Below are positions 8,323 through 16,649 of a stretch of DNA of 25,525 bases, in pieces (within the stretch, counting starts at the first letter, position 1; every line of letters begins with the position of its first letter). A program made the position numbers and the translations under genes. This stretch comes from Folioceros fuciformis (Eukaryota > Anthocerotophyta > Anthocerotopsida > Anthocerotales), in assembly GCA_049999805.1 (NCBI GenBank), contig JBNGIO010005948.1, positions 1-25,525 of the forward strand. Reading direction: 5' to 3'. The notes below the pieces were generated by a model. It was not told the DNA's origin. It was given only the letters and a program-made list of their open reading frames with translations, and ran no database searches.

Positions 8323-9629
8323 GATCTCGCAAAAAGACCTTTCAAGAGTCTGAGTTTTCTTCTTCAAGAGGTAAGAAGACCCGCCAGCCGTGCGCCTGTG
8401 GGCGTCCTGCTCCTTATCAGCTGCAAGTGAGATCGAAACTGCAGCACCGGGTCTGGGAATCTGCATCGCCGCTATCACCTTCATTTGTAGACAAGGATGG
8501 TGCCAGTCTGGTGGAGCTGATTCTTGCTGACCATGTTCTTCTTTGCTTATCTTCTGAACTGATGGGCCTCCGCAAGCAATGGTGTCTTGAGAACGGATCT
8601 GATTCAGGATTCGACAGAGAAGCTCCCTTCTCCATCTGCGCCGCCTTGTCACTATTAGAAACAACAATTCCTACATTTTCCTTTTTAGAAGTCATTCCTT
8701 TCGCACCGCAGGCAGAGTCAACCATTTCAAACCGTATCTTTTATCCAAATACTTTCCAAACGTTCCTAGTATCTGGAGCAGGAATGTATGTGTGCACAAA
8801 GCCGTAATTCAAACCCTTTAATGTCCTGCAACCTTGTCTCGACTACTGGATAGTGAGATTCTTTCAGTCTATCGATCATTAGCAATCCTTTGGTGGTAAC
8901 TCTTTTGATCATGAAGAGCCCTTTCCGAGAAGCTGTTTCCCTGTCTACGTACTAGAACATTTGGTGGTAACTCTTTTGTTCATGAAGAGCCCTTTCCGAG
9001 CAGCTCTTTCATTGGCTACAGCACGAGAGGATTGCATGATGGATCCAAGACTTGCATCTTCTAACTTTGCTGAAGATTCTCGACAGTGAAAAGTAGGTTC
9101 CATCGACCATGATCTGATCTTTCTCTTTTTTTTCTTTTGCGCCAGGTTTCTTTGCCGAATTTGCTGACGGTTCTCGGACGGGGAGAACTTGTGCTTCGCA
9201 TTGCCAATGCAAATGGAGCACGGCAAGGGATCATGCCTGATGGGTCTATTTCGTAATAGGACCTGTCTGGAGTGGGCCATCGTGTACGAGAGAAAACTAG
9301 TAAAACCCCCGTCACACCCTGTCGGAAGATCTCCTCCTGGCCTAACTTCAAGGAGAGAAGGGCTGGCAGTGGGACTCGGTAGTTGCAGCACCTCGGTAAG
9401 CGAGCCGGCTCGTCCAGCTGGATGTTCCGGCTGTTCTGGCTCAAACAAGCAGTGACGGATATCTTCTTGTGAAACAAGATATACCAGCCAGCTTGGGCTG
9501 ATGCGCGTATGTTGGGTGGGTTGTTGCCGTGCACGTTGCATTTCTGCCGAACTCATGTCTGCCATGTCATGCTGGTAGTCTCTGTCTGGAAGATATGGTG
9601 CAGACCGACCGTCGTATTCCAGTTTGTCT
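8323..9629. other. non-coding interval after the PPR gene
   Basis: No supported gene. It contains the 3' UTR of the upstream PPR gene and the 46-bp direct repeat pair. Open frames exist on both strands, the longest on minus at 8945-9565, but none shows a recognisable domain; their composition (low-complexity K/R runs, many rare residues) does not look coding. Confidence 0.5.
8889..9005. repeat. 46-bp direct repeat pair, 71-bp period
   Basis: Positions 8889-8934 and 8960-9005 are the same 46-bp sequence with two mismatches (core tttggtggtaactcttttg, ending ccctttccgag-agct). They are separated by 25 unrelated bases. No terminal inverted repeats or coding content are visible. Confidence 0.9.
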
Positions 9630-10500
9630 CTTTTAAACTGTTCTGAAGAAGTGTGTGGTAAAGAGGGATCTTGTTCTGGCTAGCCAGGTCTGTGCTTTCG
9701 ATCTGAGGAACGCGTGCCAATCAAACATGTACCGAGGTTTACACTTCCTGCCAATGAATGCTTCTCTGGCAGGTTGCAAGACGCAAGAGATTGTTTTACC
9801 CGGTTTCCGATGTGTTAGCCTTCACGTGGGCTGCCATCATCCCTGCGGATGTTAAAACATGGAGAAGACAAGCGGGCCTGGTGGTGGTGACAAAGATGTA
9901 GTGACCTGTAGGTAGTGCCATGATATTAGAGCTGATTCTGTGACGTATTTGTGTCTCCTGCAGGTGTGTGCAAGTGCGAGCACCCAGACGTTAGGAAAGG
10001 GGAAGCGTGTTCATTCACAATAGAAGGGAACGAGGATGTGAATCTGCTGTCATTGTGGCCAATATTTTGCGAAGTCAGTATCTATGAGAATTTTGGCAGC
10101 TTAGAGGATGCGCAGACAGTGTCCAATTGGCTTGGTCGGAAGGTTGTGGTGTCACGGAATGCCATGATAGCAGCGTATTCCCCAGCAGGGCATGGGCTAG
10201 GAGGTCTTCATACCCACAGGGCTATGCAAGGAGACTTGCAAAGCTGTACGTGATTCCATGATATTTGTTTGCCTCCTACAGGTTTGGGTACTGCAGCCCT
10301 CGATAAGGGAAAGCACCTGCATGCAGAATTCGGGAACGAGCCCTTGAAGCTTATGTGTTTGTAGGCAGCAGTCTTGTAAACGTGTATTCCTAGTGTGGCA
10401 GCTTGGAGGATGCTCAGAGAGTCTTTGATGGACTTGCTCAGAGCAATGTGGCAACATGGAATGCCTTGATAGCGGGGTATTCCCAGCATAATCTTCGAGT
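9630..10500 (+). pseudogene. PPR pseudogene, heavily decayed
   Basis: Fragments in all three frames follow the order of the intact PPR protein encoded at 13720-16341. Near 9640-9700: VLKKCVVKRDLVLASQV against VLRKCVGKKDRVLGSRV. Near 9815-9850: DVLAFTWAAIIPADVK against PDAFTWSAIISAHVK. Near 9940-10010: the VTFVCLLQ-CAS-T-LGKGK-VHS signature. Near 10080-10180: a GSLEDAQ-type repeat followed by SRNAMIAAYSPAGHG. Near 10280-10490: LDKGKHLHAEF, GSLEDAQRVFDGLAQ and NALIAGYSQ. Stops and indels are frequent, and several repeat units are shortened, so no protein can be made. It lies directly upstream of, and on the same strand as, the better preserved pseudogene at 10646, consistent with tandem duplication. 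Confidence 0.82.
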
Positions 10501-10645
10501 TGGCATCATCCGACGGGAAGGGTCGCTAGGGGCATCGCACGTGCAGCATCGGGTGATAGATGCGCAGGCATGATGTACCAGCGATGACGGGGTTGAGGAG
10601 GTTAAGGCAAGATATTCCAATTAGAGCTCCGAATGAGCTCGGAGC

Positions 10646-12620
10646 TTGTATCCATTGGCCATGGGTGACGGGGTAACGGATATTGCAAGCAGAGCTTTCG
10701 CTTGCCTGACTTCGAGGAAGCAACAGTTGGCGCACAACCAAGTCGGGAGGGCTTGTGCCATAGCAAACAAGCTTTCCTGTCTAGCAGAATTTCTGGTCGA
10801 CGACGGATCTTCCAGGGAGGGACAGATCTCTCCTCCTGTGAACCATAGCAGGGTTCGGGGAACCGAGCAGGCCGTTACAGCTGAAACCGTGATCACGCTG
10901 TGTCATGAGGGCCGCCTCACGGATGCTGTCGACGCCTTGGAAGCTTTGTTGCAGGCAGACTGCACCATTTCCAGGACTCTAGTAAACACAGTGCTGAAGA
11001 GACGTCTGGTGGCGAAGGATCTTGCCCTGGGGAGCCGGGTTCATGCTTTCGTGGTGAGAATGGGATACCAGACGGACACGTTCCTTTGCAATCACATCCT
11101 GCGGACGTATGCGTCACACGGCAGGTTGCAAGATGCGATGGATGTGTTTCAAGTAGTGGCTAAACCAGATGCCTTCACTTGGTCTGCAATCATCTCAGCG
11201 CATGTCAAACTTGGACAGGACAAGCAGGCCATAGAGCTGTATTATCGGATGCGTAAGTCCAGTGTCGAGCCTGATGGGCATGTGTTTGTAGCAGCCCTGC
11301 AGTGTGTGAAGCTGGAGTGGTTTTTGCCAACAGTTTGATAAACATGTATGCAAAGTGTGGCAGCTTGGCGGATGCTCAGAAAGTGTTTGATGGACTGGTG
11401 ACGAAAGATGTCGTGACGTGGACTGCTATTATGGATGTCGTGACGTGGACTGCCTTAATAGCAGCGTACTCCCAGCAGGGCATGGGGCATGGGCATGAAG
11501 CCCTGAGTATCTGCAGTATTATGCAAGAAGAAGGCGTGGCTATACCCAATGACGTGACATTTGTGTGCCTTCTGCAGGCATGTGCAAGTGTGGGGACCAT
11601 CCAGGCGTTGGAGCCTTCGGAAGCATCTTCACAGGCAGGTTACAGAGCAAGGGCATAGCAGTAACATTTTTGTAGCCAGCAGTTTGGTGAACATGTATGC
11701 AAAGTGTGGCAGCTTGGACGATGCACAAGAAGTGTTTGAAGGACGTGATAAGGAGAACGTTGTGACATGGAATGCAAGGATCGCAGCATACTCCCAGCAG
11801 GGCAGGGCCACGAAGCGATTCGTCTTTATAGTGCTATGCAAGCGAAAGGGATAGTCGTGCCCGATTGTGTGACATTTGTGGGTCTCCTGCAGGCATGCGC
11901 GAACGTGGCAGCTCTTGCCTGGGAAGGCAGCTGCATGCACAGATCTTAGAACTAGGTTTTCAAGCTGATGCGTTCATAGCGGGCAGTCTTGTAAACATGT
12001 GGGAAGTGTGGGAGCATGGTGGATGCACAACAGGTGTTCGATACGCTGCCAACAAGGAACCTTTTTGCGTGGGTGCATTGATTGCAAGCTACACCTCTCA
12101 AGGTAATAGTGACGTGATGTTTGACTTGGTGGAGGGAATGAGAGCGGATGGCATACGGCCAGATGGCGTCACATTCCTCAGTATACTAACGGCATGCAGC
12201 CATGCGGGTCTGGTGAAGAATGGGTGGGAGTACTTCGATGCGAAGAGCAGACCCTACAGCATCACACCTACACAGAACCACTACACTTGCATGGTGGATC
12301 TCCTGTGCCGTGCAGGGGAACTGGACGAGGCACTGGCTCTTATAGGATCAATGGTTGTGTTGCCTAATGCTCATGTTTGGCACACTCTGTTGGTGCCTGC
12401 CGAAAGTGGAGCAACGTGGAGGTGGGACGCCATGCTTTCAATGAAGCTATGAAATTAGACACGAAAGATGCGGCAGCATTATGTGCTAATGTCCAACATA
12501 TACACAACCGCCCAGATGTGGGACCAGGCCCTACGGATGCAGACAAGAAAAGCGGAGAGTGCGTGGAAGCGGCCAGGTCAGAGCTGGTGGACAGGCTAAG
12601 CTGGTTGGCGATGAGAAGCA
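10646..12620 (+). pseudogene. PLS-class PPR pseudogene with multiple frameshifts
   Basis: The N-terminal half is open for 230 codons from 10646 and includes HILRTYASHGRLQDAMDVF and FTWSAIISAHVK, the same subfamily as 13720-16341. Near 11300 the L motif is largely deleted and the frame changes: PDGHVFVAALQ runs straight into VVFANSLINMYAKCGSL. Further frame changes fall near 11610, 11810, 11920, 12000, 12065, 12400 and 12480. Each time, the next repeat or E-region segment continues in another frame, for example LGRQLHAQILELGFQAD, YTCMVDLLCRAGELDEA, RKWSNVEVGRHAF and finally KRPGQSWW. A 27-nt direct repeat interrupts one repeat unit near 11407-11453. The gene once encoded a protein ending in an E/E+ region. 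A transit-peptide-like start with HNQVG resembles the N-terminus of the intact paralogue. Confidence 0.9.
11407..11453 (+). repeat. 27-nt period direct repeat within the PPR pseudogene
   Basis: The 20-nt core gatgtcgtgacgtggactgc occurs at 11407-11426 and 11434-11453. It repeats the motif DVVTWTA in frame and inserts nine codons into a PPR helix, which would distort the repeat even without the surrounding frameshifts. Confidence 0.92.
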
Positions 12621-13180
12621 ACCCTAGAACCCTCTTGTCATGCATTGGCCCCCATCAGCTGCAAAAGCTGTGTGGATGTTGCGGCATAACTAAGAAAGAC
12701 GCATGGTTACCACGTACTCAGCGAATGCACCGCATTTGGCAAAGGAAACTATACAACTTTGAGCACTTTGGACTTTTATCTAATTGCCGCAATGTGTCTA
12801 GACATACGTACGTCAATGTATCCCACATGTCGGCGTTTCTAAGCCAACAGGTAAGGCGTGTGAGAGGAAACGTCTTCCTCCTGACCATAGATGAGGCCGG
12901 CGGATCACGGAATATGACTGCTGCCTCCTGCTGACAAGGAGGTGATTAGTGAAGGAGGCTACTGGACATGCTAAGAACAGGCTTATAGAGGATCCGCTCG
13001 GAGGTCCGTTTAGGAAGCAGAGCTCGTGCTACTCTTGCTCCTTTTGGAAGTCCCTGTTCGTGGATAGAGTGCTGTAGTAAGTGGTGAGCAGAGTGCATCT
13101 CCTAAGCTGAGGATCGCCAGAATATGTACGTACGAAGGAGAAGCAGCCTCCAAGTGACCTCGGCTTTCATATTATCACAA
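12621..13180. other. intergenic, no gene seen
   Basis: This follows the PPR pseudogene and runs up to the minisatellite. Short open frames continue the pseudogene frame by chance as far as about 12934, but they contain no recognised motif. No RNA gene or transposon signature was found. Confidence 0.45.
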
Positions 13181-13446
13181 CGTCGTCCTCTGCATCTGGC
13201 TCACAAGGAGCAGCCGACCCTTGGCCTAAACCTTTTGCGGCAGCTCGCTGCATGCACCACACCGTCCTCCTCTGCATCTGGCGTACCAGGAGCAAGCCGA
13301 CTCTGGCATAGACCTTTTGCAGTAGCTCGCTGCATGCACCACACCGTCCTCCTCTGCAACTGGCTCACCAGGAGCAGCCGACCTCTGGCCTAGACCTTTT
13401 GCGGCAGCTCGGGGCATGCATCACACCGTCCTCCTCTGCATCCATC
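13181..13446. repeat. 82-bp minisatellite, three full copies and a partial fourth
   Basis: Copies start at 13181, 13263, 13345 and 13427, exactly 82 bp apart, each beginning cgtc-tcctctgcat and containing an aggagca-gccga core and gcagctcg-tgcatgca. Copies differ at scattered positions. The fourth breaks off after about 20 bp. The array has no unique spacers and is not a CRISPR-type structure. Confidence 0.93.
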
Positions 13447-13502
13447 TGGAACCCTAACTCTTCATCCGCTGCCCGGAACAATGACGCGCAGCGCTACGGT
13501 GG

Positions 13503-13648
13503 CCCTTGGGGCCAGCCCTCTTCCACCTAGCCACCTCATAGTTTCCCATTCCAAGTGCATGGTGTATGGCTTATTCCCTTGGGGCCAGCCCTCTTCCACC
13601 TAGCCACCTCATAGTTTCCCATTCCAAGTGCATGGTGCATGGCTTATT
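13503..13648. repeat. 73-bp perfect-period tandem duplication
   Basis: Positions 13503-13575 and 13576-13648 are adjacent copies that differ at one base (gtgtatgg versus gtgcatgg). The pair lies about 70 bp beyond the stop codon of the minus-strand PPR gene, so it probably falls in that gene's 3' UTR. The near identity implies a recent duplication. Confidence 0.95.
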
Positions 13649-13719
13649 CCATCTGTTTTTCCCATAAAGTCTCTAATCGTCTTTAGGCTCGTTCCATGGT
13701 ATGCAGGTAGTTGGGACAC

Positions 13720-16341
13720 CTACTTCTCATCCCCAACCAAAAAACTGTGCAACAGGCCGTCCTTGTCTATCCACCAGCTTTGTCCTGGCTGCTTCCATGC
13801 CTTCATTCTTTGCCTACTCACCTGCATCTCCTCTGCCTGTTCCCACATCTGGGCACCGGAGTATATGTTGGACATCAACACATATGCCGCGGCGTCCTCC
13901 TCCTCTCGCTCACCTACCTGACTGAAAACATATCGCCCCACCTCCAAGTTGCCCCACTTTTGACAAGCACCCAACAGAGTGTGCCAAACCGCAGCTCTGG
14001 GCAACATTGGCATTGACGTTACGAGAGCTAGTGCCTCATCCAGTTGTCCTGCACGGCCCAGGAGGTCCACCATGCACGTGTAGTGGTCTTCAGTAGGAGT
14101 GATGCCGTAATGGGTGCTCATAGCCTCAAAGTACTCCCACCCCTTCTTCACCAGACCCTCATGACTGCATACTGTCAAAACACTGAGAAGTGTGATGCTG
14201 TTCGGCCTTATACCCTCCTCTTCCATTCTTTGGAGCAGGCCGAAGACCATGTCACTCTTTCCTTGACAAGCGTAGCCTGCAATCAGTGCGCTCCAGACGA
14301 CAACGTTTCTTTCGGACAACGCGTCAAACACCCTCTGCGCATCAACCATGCTCCCGCACTTTCCATACATGTTAATCAGACTCCCAGCTATAACCACATG
14401 GGCTTCAAGCCCTTGCTTCAGTATCTGTGAATGCAGCTGCCTTCCCAGAGATAAAGCTGCCACATTTCCACATGCCTGGAGGAGGCATGTGAAAGTCACA
14501 GAATCGTGAACAACCATGCCTTCTTCTTGCATTGCACGGTAGACACGAAGCGCTTCCTGGCCCATACCCTGCTGGGAATATCCTGCTATCATGGCAGTCC
14601 ACGCAACCACATCCTTTATACCAAGTGCATTGAACACTCTCTGAGCGTCTTCCAAGCTGCCACACTTTGCATACATGGTTAGTAAGCTGCTGGCTACGAA
14701 CGCATGAGTTTCAAGTCCTCGTTCTCTAAGCTCAGCATGAAGGTGCTTACCCGTCTCCAAAGCTGGGGTACCGACCTTTGCACATGCCTGCAGGAGGCAC
14801 TCGAATGTCACAGCATCAGGTGCAGTAAAGGCTTCTTGCATAGCAGGATAGAGGCGAAGGGCTTCCTGCCCCATGCCCTGCTGCGAATATCCTGCTATCA
14901 TGGCATTCCATGTCACCACATTTTTCTGCGCAAGGCCATCGAACAGTCTCTGAGCATCTTCCAGGCTGCCACACTTCGCATACATGTTCAACAAACTACT
15001 GGATACAAACACATCAGTGTCATGTCCTCGCTCTCGCATTTGCGCATGTAGTTGCCTCCCCATCTCTAGCGCTGAGGTGCCCACGCTTGCACATGCCTGC
15101 AAAAGGCACATGAATGTCACGGAGTCGGGCACGGTAGTGCCTTCTTCTTGCATAGCAGTATAAAGGGATAGGGCTTCCTGGCCCATGCCCTGATGGGAGT
15201 ATCCTGTTATCATGGCAGTCCACACAACCAAATCTTTTCTACTAAGTCCATCGAACACTCGCTGAGCATCTTTCAGGCTGCCACACTTGACATACATGTG
15301 CAGTAAACTACTGGCTACAAAACGATCGGCTTCGTATCCTCGTTCCCTAGCTTGAGCATGAAGATGCTTTCCCTTGTCCAACGCTGGTGTTCCCACACTT
15401 GCACATGCCTGCAGAAGGCACACAAACGTAACAGAGTCAGGTGCTGCCATGCCTGCTTCTTGCATAGCACTGTACAGACTAAGAGCTTCCAGCCCCATGC
15501 CCTGCTGTGAATATCCTGCTATCATGGCAGTCCAAGTAACCACATTTTTATGACTGAGCCTGTTGAACACACCCTGAGCATCCGCCAAGCTGCGGCACTT
15601 TGCATACATGTCCACCAAGCAACTAGAGACAAACAAATCACGCTCCCTGCCACTGGCCAGTACATCAGCATGCACCTCCTGCCCCGTTTTCAAGTCTGCT
15701 GCCTTTGCACAAGCCTGAAGTGCTGCGACAAACACATGGCCATCTGGCTTCACACCGGATCTGCGCATCTGCTGATACAGTTGTATGGCCTGCTTGTCCT
15801 GGCCATGCTTAACATGCGCAGAAATGATGGCAGACCACGTGAAGGCATCTGGTTTGCCAACAGCTTTAAACACATCCATGGCATCACGCAGCTTGCCACG
15901 AGAAGCACAAATTCGCAAAATATGATTGCACAAAAACGTGTCTGCCCTGTAGCCCTTCTTCACCGTGCACGCGATAACGCGGCTACCCAGAACACGATCT
16001 TTCTTTCCCACACATTTCCTCAGGACTGTGTACAGAACGGATTTGGAAACACAACGGTTCGAATGCACCAGATCTTCTAAAGCCTCTACAGCCTCTGTAA
16101 GATGGCCCTCGTAACACAGCTTGAGCACGCCTTCCTCCTCATGCGGTAAATTCCTCTTGGAGACGTAGCGACTCATGCCCACATCCAGAGAAACCCCGAG
16201 GCTCCCTTCCTGACTGGAGAAGGAAAATCCTCGTGGAGAAGCGGACTCTGTTGCTAAAGTGGTGCACCTACCGGACCCGACTTGGTTGTGCACCAATGCT
16301 TGGGACTTGGTCACGACGCTACAGACAGGCATGGCTGTCAT
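13720..16341 (-). CDS. PLS-class PPR protein with E region and short E+ (predicted organelle RNA-editing factor)
   Basis: Intronless frame of 873 residues from the first ATG at 16341; an upstream TTG in frame at 16419 is not used here. The first ~50 residues (MTAMPVCSVVTKSQALVHNQ, then Ser/Arg-rich) suit an organelle presequence. The repeats include four to five copies of a 104-residue P-L-S module (ACA-VGTPALE-GK-LHA, MYAKCGSLEDAQRVF, VTWTAMIAGYSQQGMG) that are strikingly alike. L motifs carry two extra residues (GTPAL). The E region is about 784-851 (VWHTLLGACQKWGN, AAYVLMSNIY) and E+ is cut short at 852-873 (PGQSWWIDKDGLLHSF then VGDEK and stop). No DYW domain. Expected role: RNA binding in plastid or mitochondrion with a deaminase supplied in trans. 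The frame is clean, in contrast to the related copies at 4597, 9630 and 10646, so this is the likely functional member. Confidence 0.93.
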   Translation of the reverse strand: MTAMPVCSVVTKSQALVHNQVGSGRCTTLATESASPRGFSFSSQEGSLGVSLDVGMSRYVSKRNLPHEEEGVLKLCYEGHLTEAVEALEDLVHSNRCVSKSVLYTVLRKCVGKKDRVLGSRVIACTVKKGYRADTFLCNHILRICASRGKLRDAMDVFKAVGKPDAFTWSAIISAHVKHGQDKQAIQLYQQMRRSGVKPDGHVFVAALQACAKAADLKTGQEVHADVLASGRERDLFVSSCLVDMYAKCRSLADAQGVFNRLSHKNVVTWTAMIAGYSQQGMGLEALSLYSAMQEAGMAAPDSVTFVCLLQACASVGTPALDKGKHLHAQARERGYEADRFVASSLLHMYVKCGSLKDAQRVFDGLSRKDLVVWTAMITGYSHQGMGQEALSLYTAMQEEGTTVPDSVTFMCLLQACASVGTSALEMGRQLHAQMRERGHDTDVFVSSSLLNMYAKCGSLEDAQRLFDGLAQKNVVTWNAMIAGYSQQGMGQEALRLYPAMQEAFTAPDAVTFECLLQACAKVGTPALETGKHLHAELRERGLETHAFVASSLLTMYAKCGSLEDAQRVFNALGIKDVVAWTAMIAGYSQQGMGQEALRVYRAMQEEGMVVHDSVTFTCLLQACGNVAALSLGRQLHSQILKQGLEAHVVIAGSLINMYGKCGSMVDAQRVFDALSERNVVVWSALIAGYACQGKSDMVFGLLQRMEEEGIRPNSITLLSVLTVCSHEGLVKKGWEYFEAMSTHYGITPTEDHYTCMVDLLGRAGQLDEALALVTSMPMLPRAAVWHTLLGACQKWGNLEVGRYVFSQVGEREEEDAAAYVLMSNIYSGAQMWEQAEEMQVSRQRMKAWKQPGQSWWIDKDGLLHSFLVGDEK

Positions 16342-16649
16342 GAGTTTCACGGGCCGGTCATTGGGCACCACTCTGCATGCGCTGTTTTGGGGACCCCAGG
16401 GATGCAAATCTTCCTTCAAAGGTTCACCACATACCCTGTAGTTTTAGGACCTCCTCAAAGAAACATCTGTGGGCTGGGTCACAGTGATAATGCTGGGGTG
16501 GGTGTTGAGCTCTGCAGTTGTCTGGCGGGCCTACCCCCATCTCGTAAGTCCGACCTTGTCTCATGGCTATGCAAATCCAGTATGATGCTCTGAGAAGAAA
16601 TGCATGGTATGTTTGTTAGCCACATAGCATCACTCCCATAACCAAGTTT
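16342..16649. promoter_or_regulatory. 308-bp interval between two divergent PPR genes
   Basis: The start codons of the minus-strand gene (16341) and plus-strand gene (16650) face away from each other across this short gap, so both 5' UTRs and promoters must lie here. I see no convincing TATA box; the shared role is inferred from spacing only. Confidence 0.45.

Noticed and set aside
8310-8807. 165-codon plus-strand frame overlapping the end of the PPR gene
   Set aside because: It overlaps the PPR stop in another frame and has no recognised motif; most likely 3' UTR.
8945-9565. 206-codon minus-strand open frame
   Set aside because: No ATG-linked domain, low-complexity K/R runs, and no similarity to neighbouring proteins; treated as chance.
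13181-13446. CRISPR-like array
   Set aside because: The whole 82-bp unit is repeated, with no alternating repeat and unique spacer, and the setting is plant nuclear DNA.
14044-16080. Plus-strand frames across the minus-strand PPR gene
   Set aside because: They contain antisense readings of PPR repeats such as the complement of MYAKCGS and no independent domain.
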